A DNA stretch of 64,000 nt from Bubalus kerabau (GCF_029407905.1 NC_073627.1:48105001-48169000); one strand, 5' to 3'; shown: positions 30,384 through 41,385, numbered from the stretch's first letter. A program made the numbers and translations. Notes: generated by a model not told the origin, from the sequence alone.

Positions 30384-31006
30384 AATGGCTCAAGACGAAA
30401 GACATCCCAAAAGAGAGAGAAAAGGACAAAGGAAGAGAAACCGTCTTGAGAATGACTTAGGCTGCCCCTCCCCAGCCCATAGCCAGGATCTTGTGTCTCC
30501 TTTACTCAATACGCACTCACTCGCCCAGGTCTTCAGGGAGCTGTCCTGGGTTGGTCACTTTCTTGCTTTCCTCCCAGATCCCTTTCTTGTCCTGGTCCTG
30601 CCCTCCCTGATCCCTAACCCCCAGCTGTGTACTAAAAGGCTTAACGAATGAGGCTGCATGTCAACTCTTGGCCACTATGTCTCACTCCAGCCAAAGGAAC
30701 CCAGCCCACAGGAAAACCATGAACTGGATGGTGCTTTTCTTTAAGAATAATCCCCTTGAGAGGGCAAAGGGGCCAAGGAGTGGTTCAATTCCAGTTTTTA
30801 TAACACCACTTAGTGGAGATGTCTTAAGTCCAGTGAAAAGCAATGAAGCCCTATTGATCATCACAAAAAAAAAAAAAAAAAAAAGGAGGAGGAGAAAAAT
30901 GTGTAAATTAGGAAAATTTCTCAATTGTAGTCTTTTTTTTTTTTTTTAAGAAAAGAGAGGGGGCATTTCACACCAGACATATTTAAAATACAAAATAAAG
31001 AATTAA
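30384..31006. other. Single-copy DNA with opposed A20 and T15 tracts
   Basis: No family is recognised up to 30864. An A20 run (30865-30884) and a T15 run (30933-30947) then face each other 48 bp apart. There is no AATAAA before the A20 run, so I do not call a retrocopy. Confidence 0.45.
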
Positions 31007-31016
31007 AAAATGGGCC

Positions 31017-31140
31017 TAGGGACTTCCCTGGCAGTCCAGTGATGAAGACTCTGGATCTCCAGTGCAGAGGGTATGGGATCGATCCCTGGTGGGGAAATTA
31101 AGATCTTCCATGCCATGTGGTTTGACCAAAAATGAAAAAG
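31017..31140 (+). mobile_element. CHR-type SINE with 10 bp duplication
   Basis: Head 'gggacttccctggcagtcca', B-box-like 'gggatcgatccctggtgggg' and an A-rich tail. AAAATGGGCC is at 31007-31016 and 31141-31150. Confidence 0.95.
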
Positions 31141-31209
31141 AAAATGGGCCCAATTGAGCAGCAGGAACATTTTCATCAAAGGGATATGGAACCAAGACGC
31201 CAAAGACTT

Positions 31210-31345
31210 TGATTCCAGGTCTCTCCATGGTCCTTACTGGCTATGTTACCTTATGTCTTCGTAACTGTTTTCATCAGTAAAATGGAACTCAAGTAATGAT
31301 CTTCCCTAACTCGCAGGATCATGGTGGGAGGAAAACAAATCAGGA
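31210..31345 (+). mobile_element. MIR SINE
   Basis: Sense MIR: 'ctggctatgttaccttatgt', 'ttttcatcagtaaaatggaa', 'ctcgcaggatcatggtgg'. Confidence 0.65.
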
Positions 31346-31639
31346 GATGTACTCACTCCACTCCTTGAGGAGTCACACACAGAGAGGAGGCAGCCGCAGA
31401 GTCCCCCACGTGGAGTCTCCCACCTGGGAAGGCCCTTGGGACTTGGCCACTGCGGGTGCCTAGGGCACCTGGTCACTCTGTATCTGACGAGGTCAGGAAA
31501 CAGGACTTTGTGGATCCCATTCAAACCAGGACATCTGTGACTAACCATATGTTTTAAAACTAAACCTAGTAAACAACACTAAGAATCCTGAGTGCCTTAA
31601 TTTATATTTTTTAACTTCCTCTCCATTGATCAAGGACTG

Positions 31640-31800
31640 GCATGTTATTGCACGATTTCAGTGCTTTTGACAACTCTACAAGGAGAATAATGACCATCGA
31701 CATTTCCTAGATGAGGACAGTGAATCACTGGGAGGTGAAGTAAGATGCCCAAGGTCTTACAGCTCAGTGAATGCATGGTAAAGCCCGTTTTCCAATAAAT
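31640..31800 (-). mobile_element. MIR SINE
   Basis: Reverse-complement MIR: 'caactctacaaggagaataa', 'atttcctagatgaggacagt', 'gatgcccaaggtcttacagc'. Confidence 0.75.
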
Positions 31801-31839
31801 ATTACATCTTCTTAACTATCCTGTCTCAAATTCCCTATA

Positions 31840-31990
31840 TCTTCATTCATTTGACAGCTATTTGTTGAGCACCTCCTGTATGACCATCACTGTGCTAGGT
31901 ACAGGGAACACCATGGGGGAGGGTTGTGTGAAACAGGCGGTCTCCATCTGAGCTGAGCTCATAGTCCAGCTGTCCTTGAACTTGGAATCT
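31840..31990 (-). mobile_element. L2 3' end
   Basis: Antisense L2: 'tcattcatttgacagctatt', 'tgttgagcacctcctgtatg', 'tgtgctaggtacagggaac', 'ctcatagtccag'. Confidence 0.75.
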
Positions 31991-32949
31991 GAACCAGGTC
32001 TGCTTCTCAGTTGGATGGGCAAAGGAGTAGAGCAGTCCAGCCTAGCCCCACAGATAAAGTGTTATCCAAAGGCCACGTGATATGCAACGATTCTGCAGAA
32101 TTGACTCACTATTTACCTCTCTGAGAACTGCAGCTTCCCTGGAAACACTGCTGTTATCCAGTAGTCCATGTGTTGATGTTGGGATCTGAGTTCCACATCA
32201 AATTTATGTTAACTCTGCTTTTTTGATCTAGGGAGCAAAGCTCGACATTATTTCTCAGCTCACAAAAATCCAGCAGTGTGTGCTTTGCCACAGTAAATGG
32301 TAAAGCATATCTCAACATATTAAAACAGATAACAGCTACTAGGAGGCCAAGGGCATTTATTGCTTATTTTTACTCCTTTTTCCTGTCTTCTTGTCTGATG
32401 TCCTGCATCTGCATACTGAATAAAATTCTGGTGAATGAATGAAACAAGAGGACCTGTTGGCTTCGCTCCATACAAAGACTGCAGACTTTGCCTCTGGGTC
32501 TGTTCAATCATTTAATACATAGCAGAATTTGTACCTAGGAGGAACCAGGTAGAGTGTTACTTGTTTCATTGCAATGGGAGGATTAAGTCAGAGCAAATAG
32601 ATCAGTAGCCTCACAAAGTACAGAAAGTTGGCAAACCCTTCCTTCCCACCGATTTTCCCTGGACAGTTCCTCCATTGTTCTGTCTTAAGAACCATCACCA
32701 CCGCACAGATGAGTCCTGAATCCTTTCTAGCCCCAGGAGTTTTCTTCTCAGCTCCACTCGCACGTCAGTTTGCCTGCTGGCTATCTCCCCATGAACAGTC
32801 CACAAGAACCATAGACTCCATAAGAACCAGACTCAAGACAGCACTTCCCCTGCCCCTACATCCAGCAAGTACCTCTCTGAATTCCCTGCAATAGTGAGTG
32901 TACCATTCATTCTGTAAAACAAAGAACAAAAAAAACAAAACAAAGCTCA
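31991..32949. other. Single-copy DNA
   Basis: Nearly 1 kb shows no clear transposon. The AT-rich part 32200-32420 looks the most like possible conserved non-coding sequence. No exon is supported. Confidence 0.4.
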
Positions 32950-33260
32950 CGTGCATTTAGTACTTGTGTTCCATGCTCTGCTGCTGCTGCTGCTAAGTCG
33001 CTTTAGATGTGTCCGACTCTGTGCAACCCCAGAGACGGCAGCCCATCAGGCTGCCCTGTCCCTGGGATTCTCCAGGCAAGAACACTGCAGTGGGGTGCCA
33101 TTGCCTTCTCTGTTCCATGCTCTATCTTACAACAATTAAATGTCTTTTCTTACAGATGAGAAAACTGAATTAACTTGCCCTTGGTCACATTAGTAAGTTC
33201 AAGACTTAGGATTCAAATCCAGGAAATCCAGAGTCCAGTGAGTAACCACACGACTATCTC
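32950..33260 (-). mobile_element. MIR SINE split by Bov-A2
   Basis: Reverse-complement MIR ('cttacagatgagaaaactga', 'acttgcccttggtcacatt') continues left of the Bov-A2 insertion with 'gcatttagtacttgtgttcc'. Confidence 0.7.
32980..33110 (-). mobile_element. Bov-A2 SINE with perfect 13 bp duplication
   Basis: A monomeric Bov-A2 from 'gctgctgctgctgctaagtc' to 'gccattgccttctc'. TGTTCCATGCTCT flanks it at 32967-32979 and 33111-33123. Strand is relative to the BovB-derived unit. Confidence 0.95.
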
Positions 33261-33419
33261 TCTGCCCGAGCACTGAGCTGGGCATTCTTTCTTCACAACT
33301 CCACACCAGTCATTTCTCTGCCTTTTTTTGAGGGGGGGTCTTACTTTGGGCATCAGGAGGCTGACTTCTATGCACCATGCCATCTAGGCTCCCTTGCCCT
33401 CTGGCTGAAGGCTGGGTGT

Positions 33420-33550
33420 GGTCAATGGGAAACTAAAAGGTTGGAAGGAGGGGACATATGTTTATCTATGGCTGATTCATGTTGATGTTTGGGAGAAACC
33501 AACACAATTCTGTAAAGCAATTATCCTTCAACTAAAAATAAATACATTAA
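33420..33550 (+). mobile_element. L1 3' end, first copy
   Basis: Last ~130 bp of an artiodactyl L1: 'ggctgattcatgttgatgtt', 'aattctgtaaagcaattatc', 'caactaaaaataaata'. It is followed immediately by another L1 piece. Confidence 0.85.
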
Positions 33551-34375
33551 TGGTGAGTGTGTGGAGAAAAGGGAACCCTCTTGCATTGCTCATGGGAATG
33601 TAAATTGATACAGCCACTACGGAAGATGGTATGGAGAGTCCTTAAAAAAAAACAAAAAAAAACTAGATATAACCACCATATGACCTAGCAACCCCTCCCC
33701 TAGGCATATACCCTGAGGAAACCAAAATTGAAAAAGGCACATACCCCAGTGTTCATTGCAGGACTATCATTCTACAATAACTAGAACGTGGAAGCAACCT
33801 AGATGTCCATCAACAGATGCATGCATAAAGAAGCTGTGGTACATATATACAAAGGAATGTCACTCAGCCATAAAAAGGAACACATTTGAGTCAGTCCTAA
33901 TGAGATGGACAAACCTAGAGCCTATTATGCAGAGTGAAGTAAGTCAGAAAGAGAAATATAAAGATCATATACTGATGCATATATATGGAATCTAGAAAGA
34001 TGGTACCGATGAATTTATTTGTAGCAATGGAGAAACAGACATAGAGAATAGACCTATGGACACAGGGGGAGGGAAGAAGGGAGAGGGTGAGATGTATGGA
34101 GAGAGTAACACAGAAACTTACAACACCATATGGAAAATAGACAGCCAACGGGAATTTGCTGTATGGCTCGGGGAACTCAAACAGGGGCTCTGTGATAATC
34201 TAGAAGGGTGGGATGCGGAGGAAGATGGGAGGGAGATGGACAGGAGAGGATATATGTATACCTATGGCTGATTCTTTTTGATGTTTGACAGAAAACAACA
34301 AAATTCTGTAAAGCAATTATACTTCAGTTAAGAAATAAATAAAGTGGCAATAAATAAATAAATACATTTTGTTAA
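33551..34375 (+). mobile_element. L1 3' end with ORF2 tail and 3' UTR
   Basis: ORF2 C-terminal region and complete 3' UTR: 'catgggaatgtaaattgata', 'gtccatcaacagatgcatgc', 'gagaaacagacatagagaat', ending in AATAAA-like repeats. An 80-codon frame (33756-33995) keeps 'WYIYTKECHSAIKRN', the C-terminal ORF2 region, but is truncated. Confidence 0.92.
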
Positions 34376-34479
34376 AAAAGGCTGGAAGGAAGGTCGGGAT
34401 GTTCACTCCCACATCCTCTCTGCTTCCTCCTGGCCTCGCTCAGTACTAGAAGGGGCTGAGTTCTAAGGTGGCAGCGCCT

Positions 34480-34990
34480 CCCTGGGTCTGAAGTGCCCCG
34501 TCCTCGCCTTGCTCCTCCACGCCCCGGGGTAGCAAGAACTCCCTATGGTGTTTTGTCCCTGGGATGCTTCTCCAGAGCCAATGCTTCCCTACCCGCTGCT
34601 CAAACCTCTGTAAATAGCCCTCCCATCTCATCCCTGCAGCCATTCCTTCAGATTCCAAACCTTGACATCACCTGGGGCCTCCTCCCCCCATCCCCTGTCC
34701 CAGCATTATAAACGCCTGTGAATCCCATCCTTGGAGCGTCTCTAGTATTAAGTTCTCCCTTTCTAACCCTACCGATCTAACACTATCCCTTTAGCTTCCT
34801 ACCTTGCCTCCCTGCAGGCAGGCTCTTCCATCTTCAATGTATCTTCCACAACCGTGACAGCTCTCCCCTTACAAAGCGCAGATTCGCTCTTCTCCTTGGC
34901 TCTTCAAAACCAATGATTCCCTAAAGCCCCAAGAATACAATCAAACTCCTAAGCCTAGAGCAGGTCTTGTTCATTTGTGTATTTCTCTGG
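34480..34990 (+). mobile_element. L2 LINE fragment (old, diverged)
   Basis: The order 'acaaagcgcagattcgctct', 'acaatcaaactcctaagcct' and 'tttctctggaggccttgcc' follows the sense 3' half of L2. Divergence is large, so the boundaries are approximate. Confidence 0.45.
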
Positions 34991-35254
34991 AGGCCTTGCC
35001 TATATTTGATATATGCTGTATTGAGTGGAGAGAGTATGATCGTTACCTATGTGGCTATAAAAGGTATATAGCATGGGAACGCAGTGCTGTGGTGAGAGCA
35101 TTCTCAAAGATTTTATCATCCCAACCTGTGCTGTAATCCCAGGATGAAAAGCTTCAAATATGCTTCCCATCCCATCTATTTTACCCCTGTTCCTGACTTA
35201 AGAGCTTCATCACACACAGCAGAGTTTCAGGTCACTCCTTCCACCCAGGGAAGC

Positions 35255-35470
35255 AGGACTGCGGGTGGTTAGGAACACGCTGTGGAGTCAACACTTCCTG
35301 TGCCCAATTCCTGCTCTCTGTTTGTACTTAAGTAAGTTCCTGAATCATTTGAAGTCAATTTTCTTCTCTGTCAAACAGGGATAACAGTCATACCTACTAC
35401 ACAGGATTCTGAAGGGCTTAAATGTCATGATATGTATAAAGTACAAAGCATGGTACTAGAATAAAGGAAG
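35255..35470 (+). mobile_element. MIR SINE, near full length
   Basis: Sense MIR: 'acacgctgtggagtcaacac', 'aagtaagttcctgaatcatt', 'tctctgtcaaacagggataa', 'cacaggattctgaagggctt'. Confidence 0.75.
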
Positions 35471-35639
35471 TCTTCAAAAATGAAAGCAGGTATAACTATC
35501 TGCCCCATTACAAAATAGGCTTATTCTATTACATATTATTGTGTCTATTGTACAAACTATGCATATAAAGCAATAATTAAACATAGAATATTTTATTTAA
35601 GTACCCCTGCCACCCCAGGGCTGAGACACATCATTAGCC

Positions 35640-35760
35640 CTCTATTGCAAAAGAGGAAAGTAATATGTCTTGCTTGAGGTCACACAGCAAGTGAGTGCTA
35701 GAGTCAAGAATTCACATTCTGATTCAAAAATACACTGTTCTGGGTACCGTGTTCTACGTA
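35640..35760 (-). mobile_element. MIR SINE fragment
   Basis: Reverse-complement MIR: 'ctattgcaaaagaggaaagt', 'gcttgaggtcacacagcaag', 'gtcaagaattcacattctg'. Confidence 0.75.
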
Positions 35761-36210
35761 CTATGATGTCTTATTAAAAGATTATTTTTTCAGAGGAATG
35801 GATAAAGAACTGGTATATATATACACAGTGGGGTATTACCCAGCCATTAAAAAGAATGAAATAATGCTATCTGTAGCGCCATGGTTGGACTTCGACATTA
35901 TCATGCTCAGTGAAGTAAATCAGATACAGAGGGAGAAATATCTTATGACACCCCTTGTATGTGGAATCTAAAAAGAAATGATAAAAATGAACTTATTTAC
36001 AAAACAAAAACAGACTCACATGCCTAGAGAACAAACATACGGTTGCCAATGGGGAAGGATGAGGGTAAGGGATAGTTAGGAGTTGTGAGACAGATGTGTA
36101 CACACTACCATACTTAAAATAATCACACGTACCTACTGTTCAGCACAGGGAACTCAGTGTTATGTGGCAGCCTGGGTGGGAGGGGAGTTTCAGGGAGAAT
36201 GGATCCATGT

Positions 36211-36432
36211 AGCACTTCCCAGGTGGTGCTAGTGGTAAAGAATCCACCTGCCAGTGCAGGAGACATAAGAGATGCAGATCCATTCCCAGGGTCGGGAGGA
36301 CCCCCTGGAAGAGGGCATGGCAACCCACTCCAGTATTCTTGCCTGGAGAATCCCATGGACCCGGGAACCTGGTGGGCTACAGTCCTTGGGTCCCAAAAAG
36401 TTGGACGTGACTGAAGTGACTTAGAATGCATG
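36211..36432 (+). mobile_element. Bov-tA SINE nested in L1
   Basis: Head variant 'gcacttcccaggtggtgcta', body to 'gactgaagtgacttagaatg'. Its 3' tail runs into an ATGC/TACA-type simple repeat. Confidence 0.92.
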
Positions 36433-36490
36433 CACGGATACATGCATGTATGTAGATACATGCATATATGTACATACATACATATATGTA
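36433..36490. repeat. TACATGCA/TACATA simple repeat
   Basis: Alternating tetranucleotide-like units (TACA, TGCA, TGTA) form a largely self-complementary stretch between the Bov-tA tail and the resuming L1. It probably grew from the SINE tail. Confidence 0.75.
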
Positions 36491-36644
36491 TGACTGAGCT
36501 GCTCTGCTGTGCAGCTGAAACTATCACAACATTGTTAATCAGCTATACTCCAATATAAGATAAAATATAACATAAAAATAAATAATACAAAAATCATGTA
36601 AAATAAAGTAATATAAAATAACAAAGCTTTAAAAAAGGTCATTT

Positions 36645-36905
36645 TTCAAAACCTAGCTCAAATTCTCCTTCCTCCATGAACTCTTCCTTAACTTCTTGGG
36701 AAGGATTCACTAATCTGTCTTCTGCAGTCCAGAAGCACCCCAACTACAAACCTATAAATTAAATGAAATTATTTGTATGCTATCTTTGGAAATTCACATT
36801 TCTGGCTCCTTCACTAAACTCTGCAAGCTTGGAGGACATCTCTGCTGTCACATTCATCCATGCAATCTCAGTGACCATCTCAGCACCTTGCATAAGGTAG
36901 AAAGG
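36645..36905 (+). mobile_element. L2 LINE 3' part
   Basis: Sense L2: 'aaaacctagctcaaattctc', 'cttcctccatgaactcttcc', 'aagcttggaggacatctctg', 'cagcaccttgcataaggtag'. Confidence 0.7.
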
Positions 36906-36984
36906 AAGACAGGAAGGCAATCCATGTGCAGTAGTATTTATCCGTCAGAATAAACCAGTTATGTTTCAGTAATAAACAATGCCC

Positions 36985-37260
36985 CAAATCTTTCAAAAAC
37001 AAAGGTTTGTTTCTCAGAATTTACGTTTTCTCCTTGCAGGCTGATTGGAGCTCAGCTCCATGTCACCTTTACTTTGGGACCCTGGCTGAAGGAGCAGCCC
37101 TTGCTCCATTACTGACGTCTCATGGAAGATGGATGAAGACACACCAACCCTTAAAGTTTTAGCTTCATAGCGACACACCTGCTCCTATTCACATCTCGGT
37201 GGTCAAGGGAAGGCAAGGGACCACTTCTGATGTCAGGGGCAGGAATATAACTGTCTTCCA
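36985..37260. mobile_element. Possible ancient interspersed repeat
   Basis: Parts such as 'gctccatgtcacctttactt', 'gggaccctggctgaaggagc' and the distal 'cagaggggctctgac' recall a mammal-wide DNA-transposon-like repeat. I cannot name it and the match is by memory of pattern only. Confidence 0.35.
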
Positions 37261-37359
37261 GAGAGGGGCTCTGACTATGGAGGAACAGAAGTCTGACTTA
37301 TCAGACAGAGTAAATGGTGAATCTGGAAACCAGCTCCATTTAGAAGGGAAAAAACAGCT

Positions 37360-37610
37360 TGGTATTGAAGACCTACTATGAGCCTGGAAGTATCTTCTAT
37401 GTTCAACATGGAATCCTCATTTACACACACACACACACACATCCATGAGGGTGCAGAACACTGCTTCAGTTTTACAGACAAACAATCCAAGGCTTTAAGA
37501 AGGAAAATAAAGTAAGCTCATGCCTATGGTAAAACAGTAGAACCGTTCTACTGGTAGAACAGTAGATTTGGGCTGGAGTCTAACTCTAAAGCATTACACT
37601 GTTCTCTTTG
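37360..37610 (-). mobile_element. MIR SINE with CA microsatellite
   Basis: Reverse-complement MIR or L2 3' end at the left ('cctactatgagcctggaag'), a (CA)9-like run at 37423-37440, then MIR ('ttttacagacaaacaatcca', 'ggctttaagaaggaaaat'). Confidence 0.6.
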
Positions 37611-37689
37611 GTTTTGAGACTTCTAACTAAAAAGTATCACTCTTTCTACAAGAAATGGAGTAAACTGTTACTATTAATACTTGAAGTAT

Positions 37690-37825
37690 CCTCCCTGAAA
37701 CAGCAGTTTTGGCATCATTGGCTAGACACGCGGATTCTCAGGCTTCACTCCAGCTTTTCTGAGGCAGAATCTGCATTTTTAACAAGATCTTCAGGTGACC
37801 TAAAGGCATATTCACATTGCAAAGC
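37690..37825 (+). mobile_element. MER5A-type hAT miniature element
   Basis: Sense order 'ggcatcattggctagacacg', 'cggattctcaggcttcactc', 'tctgcatttttaacaagatc', 'ttcaggtgacctaaaggc' follows the MER5A pattern. Confidence 0.7.
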
Positions 37826-38895
37826 AACATGAACGGACTTAAGAGACTGTCATGGTAATACAGACATATAGATACATGAAATGATACAACTGTTGGGAAG
37901 TCAGAGAAGGATTATAGGAAGATGTGATGAGTTGAATTCTAAAGGAGGAAGAGTTAACTGGATAAAGAAGAGGAAGGGGATTGAAAAAGCAGGGGATGGA
38001 AGTCAAGACAGAGGTCAGGACGGGTGGGGGACAGTGAGGGCCAAAGTCCCTCGTAGCAAGTGTGAGGGCTGCAGGCTCACATGACCAGAAGGTGAAGTTG
38101 GCGGTCCTGCCTCCTGCATGGTCCCTTTGCATCATAAGATCCCAAGATTTCCTTAACACAAGCCATGAGATCCATTTTCCCTCGTAACCCTACCCCACCC
38201 ATCCTGTATCCCAGTTAGGGCTCCAGGAACTGGGATTCCCAGAGGCAAGGACAAAAAGAGAATTGCTGGCCACATGGAACATCAGCACTTCACGGACCAG
38301 AAGGGGAGAGAGGTGTTGAAGTGTGGTGCTGAGGGCGGAGGGAAGTAGGGTGTGGATGAAACAGCTCTGGAGGCATGGAGGGGCCACAGGTGTTAGTCAT
38401 CTGTCCTCAAGCAAGTGACAATGTAGGTGCCCCTGGATAAAAAGCCAATTAAAGTACAATTAACCTCCCTGAACTGCGGTTCTGAGTGCACGCCAGATAG
38501 AGGTTTGGAGATCATTAAATATGGGGGTGAGTGAGTGGAGGGGCTGCAGGCTCAGGGTGGAGGGAGAAAAGCCCTTCTCTGAAGCCATCGCTCTCTTTGG
38601 GGGGGGGTTCTCTGTCACAACCAGTCCCAGCATGGATGGGGCAGGAGACCTCTGTATGGGGGAAGCAGACAGACACAGAAGGCCTTTTTCTTCTTCCCCT
38701 TCTCCCCAAACCTCAAGAATAGATGCAGCAGCTGCAAATTCATGTTGCTGAGTACAAATGCTTCCTAAGTAAAGAAGGGATGGGAGGGGACCTCTTCCTG
38801 GCAGCTACGTCCTAGGAATCCACTCAGTCTATTAAATTAGCAGGTTCCTCTCTTGCGGCAAGGGCACTGGAGAATGAAAGGCCAAATGGATCAGT
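37826..38895. other. Single-copy DNA, 1 kb
   Basis: No transposon is recognised. A G9-like run sits near 38599-38607. Several open frames overlap at 38515-38751 without domains. Confidence 0.4.
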
Positions 38896-38899
38896 TTCA

Positions 38900-39060
38900 T
38901 GGAATCTGAGACTGATAAATTTTCAGAGCTGGGAGGCTCCTTGGAGAGCATCTGGTTCAATATCCCCTTATTTTTTTCAGATGAGGAACCTGCAGCCCAG
39001 AGATAGGAAATAACTTCTCTAAAGTCACAGTTGCTACTTGAAACTCAAAACTAAGAAGCA
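38900..39060 (-). mobile_element. MIR-class SINE
   Basis: Reverse-complement MIR-type sequence: 'cagagctgggaggctccttg', 'gagcatctggttcaatatcc', 'cagatgaggaacctgcagcc'. Confidence 0.7.
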
Positions 39061-39734
39061 CCAAATGATGGAAAGTGAATTCTCTCCATAATTTATCACT
39101 TCTGCATGTTTAGTATTATATTGAATTTACTTTTGAAAAGGAGTACCTGCAATCTCAGAGGTAATTTACTGTGAAAGAGAATTCTTAAGATTCCATCATT
39201 ATTAACATTGACTTGAATTAGGTTGCATTTTATATTGGAACATGAGTTTAATTTAACCCACGGCAAACAATTCTCTCAGTTAGAAAAAAAATGTCTCCTT
39301 TCCACAATGAGAAGGCAGTCTGGCTTCTTACAGAGATAATACTAATATGAGTTGCAATTCTTTGCCTACGTCTGCCTGTTCAATCAGATTTTCACACCTG
39401 TCTTTAAAATCTTCATTAGTGCCCATTGTTAGGCTGGGCACCTTGGAACAGGTAATCAGTCCTCACTACAGCATGGATGTGACAAGCCCAACAGATGAGG
39501 GAAGAGGTAGCTAGACTCAGCCTGAGTTAATGAACATCAGGTGATTGGCTCCATGCTAAACTCTGAGGATGCAAAGATCAGAATTCAGAATGTTAGAACC
39601 CACTCCTCTAGGAGCTCACCAGCATTACCACCATAATGCAAATCAGAAAAAGGGGATGGGAAAAGGGTAATGTCCCCCAAACAATCATAACCTTCTTTCA
39701 TCATTTGCCTAGAGCTGGACTCAGCCCATGGTGA
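39061..39734. other. AT-rich single-copy block; possible conserved element
   Basis: Repeat-free over 670 bp and AT-rich, with clustered ATTA and TTAA cores between 39100 and 39300. This is compatible with a homeodomain-rich enhancer but conservation cannot be tested here. Confidence 0.3.
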
Positions 39735-39831
39735 GGCCACCTCCCTGGACTGTTGCTGCTGCCCTCCTCTTCTTTATCCACTTAACTCTTCCTCCTTTAG
39801 AATTCAACTCATCACATCTTCTTAAGTCTCT
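39735..39831 (+). mobile_element. L2 fragment
   Basis: Sense L2-like 'actcttcctcctttagaatt' and 'caactcatcacatcttctt'. Short; ends at the Bov-tA. Confidence 0.45.
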
Positions 39832-39832
39832 C

Positions 39833-40040
39833 TAAGTCATGTCCCCTAAGTTGTGTCTAACTCTTTTGCAACCCCAAGGACTGTAGCCCTCTAGGCTCCT
39901 CTTTCCATGGGATTTCCCAGGCAAGGATACTGCAGTGGGTTGCCATTTCCTTCTCCAGGGAATCTTCCAGATTCAGGGATCGAACCTGTGTCTCCTGCTT
40001 GGCAGGCAGATTCTTTTCCACTGAGCCACCTGGGAAGACC
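39833..40040 (-). mobile_element. Bov-tA SINE
   Basis: Antisense: BovB-derived part ('aaggactgtagccctctagg', 'ggatactgcagtgggttgcc') then head ('ggcagattcttttccactga', 'gccacctgggaagacc'). Confidence 0.93.
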
Positions 40041-40075
40041 ATGAAATGGAGCTTACATTTCTCCATCTGAAGATG

Positions 40076-40224
40076 CATTGTCCAATATGGTGGACCCTAG
40101 CCACAAGTGGCTATTTAAATTTAAATTAATATTTTAAAATAAAATTCAGTTCCTTGGTCTCACTTAGCTACATTTCAAGTATCCAATGGCCACCTGTGGC
40201 TAGTGGCTACCATATTGGACAGTG
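40076..40224. mobile_element. hAT-type miniature DNA transposon with clear TIRs
   Basis: Terminal inverted repeats at 40076-40091 and 40209-40224 match at 15 of 16 positions; the pairing extends inward through 'agccacaagtggct' and 'ccacctgtggctagtgg'. The internal part is AT-rich and short (~150 bp total). The family is mammal-wide and non-autonomous; no 8 bp target duplication is now visible. Confidence 0.85.
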
Positions 40225-40594
40225 TGGGTTTAGAAGTTTCCATCATTGCAAAAAGTCCTATTGGACACTGACAGTCAAAAGGTTGGCTTTGTCTGGCTTC
40301 CCCAGGGAGAGAACATTCTGGCCTAAGAGGTATGCAAAAGAGGTCAGGAGGGCATTATTAATAGATTCAGGCATCAGAATGATGGCTTCTGCTGGGCACA
40401 GGGTGGGCAGAGGTAGCTCTCCACTGGCTGACCCCAGAGTCTGGTATAACCACACCTGACACCTGTTCTGCCTGTATTTCTCCAAATGATGCTGGGGTAA
40501 ACACTCAAACTGTGTGTGTCATCTGCATTTCCTCACATGCATTGCCAGTGTCTTCTATTGCAGCTGAATTCTGTCCAATACCTGGGATGTGAGA
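40225..40594. other. Single-copy DNA
   Basis: No repeat or exon is recognised. Confidence 0.4.
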
Positions 40595-40810
40595 TAATGC
40601 TGTTAACCAACATTCATCGTGTGCTTATACCATATGCTACCGCGGCGCTAAGTGCTTTCAGAACCATCTTCTGCTTGCTCCTCAAGAACCCCTGTGCTTA
40701 CAGCGTGCAGCTTAAGAAGTGGAGGAGGCCCGGAAAGAACTTGCCCAGGCTTACAGCCAATGAGTGGAGAGTCAGAAACCAGACCCAGACTGTCATCTCC
40801 AGAGCCTGAG
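40595..40810 (-). mobile_element. MIR SINE (with L2-like 3' end)
   Basis: Reverse-complement MIR: 'attcatcgtgtgcttatacc', 'ggcgctaagtgctttcagaa', 'cttgcccaggcttacagcca', 'gagagtcagaaaccagacc'. A CpG-rich GCGGCGC drift occurs at 40640-40648. Confidence 0.65.
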
Positions 40811-41084
40811 CCTGAACCACCAGTAGGGCTGTTTCTGAGGAGCTGGCCATAGCCCAGAGCTGAATAGTTTCTGGAGGAAAGACATCTAAATACATCAGTT
40901 CTCACTTATCCAACCCATGCAATGGGAGAACCTACTTTTCAGTCTTTACAAGGACTCTCTGAGGGTTTGAAAGGGTTTGGTGGGGAAAGTGCTTTTTGAA
41001 CTGTCAACACCCATCTGAGTGCCAGAGGTCATTAAAAGGAGAAAAAAAAAACAAAAAACAAACCTGATTGTTGACATTGACCTT
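40811..41084. other. Single-copy DNA
   Basis: No family is recognised. An A9/A5 pair lies at 41042-41058. Confidence 0.4.
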
Positions 41085-41385
41085 TAGGTCAGAACTATTT
41101 CAGCTGAATAACCTGGAAGCTTGTTAGATATACAGTTTCTTTGGACCCACTCCAACCGGTTCACTGTGTAGGTCCAGGGCACCCTGGAGGAGGTCCTGGC
41201 AACCACTTTAGTATTCTTGCCTGGAGAATTCCATGGACAGAGGAGCCTGGCAGGCTACTGTCCATGGGGTCACAAAGAGTTGGACATGACCAAAGCGACT
41301 TAGCACATATGCACAGGTCCAGGGCACAGGGGTCTTCATTTGCACCAGTGCCTCAGGTGGTCTGATGTGGGAATTCTTGGGCTCC
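41085..41385 (+). mobile_element. MER5A-type hAT element split by Bov-A
   Basis: The left part 'aacctggaagcttgttagat' and the right part 'gcctcaggtggtctgatgtg' follow the MER5A order. The Bov-A at 41183-41314 lies between them. Confidence 0.6.
41183..41314 (+). mobile_element. Bov-A SINE with perfect 13 bp duplication
   Basis: Only the BovB-derived unit is present ('cctggaggaggtcctggcaa' to 'aaagcgacttagcacatatg'). AGGTCCAGGGCAC occurs at 41170-41182 and 41315-41327. Confidence 0.95.

Larger units (their letters stand above)
35795..36640 (+). mobile_element. L1 3' end split by Bov-tA
   Basis: L1 ORF2 tail and 3' UTR at 35795-36210 ('gaatggataaagaactggta', 'tatgtggaatctaaaaagaa', 'cagcacagggaactcagtgt') resume at about 36487 with 'gactgagctgctctgctgtg' and finish in 'ctatactccaatataagat'. 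Confidence 0.9.

Noticed and set aside
30384..30884. Processed gene copy ending in A20
   Set aside because: No polyadenylation signal, no coding similarity and no flanking duplication could be found.
34440..34530. CpG island/promoter
   Set aside because: A few CpGs occur but density is low and the neighbouring sequence fits diverged L2.
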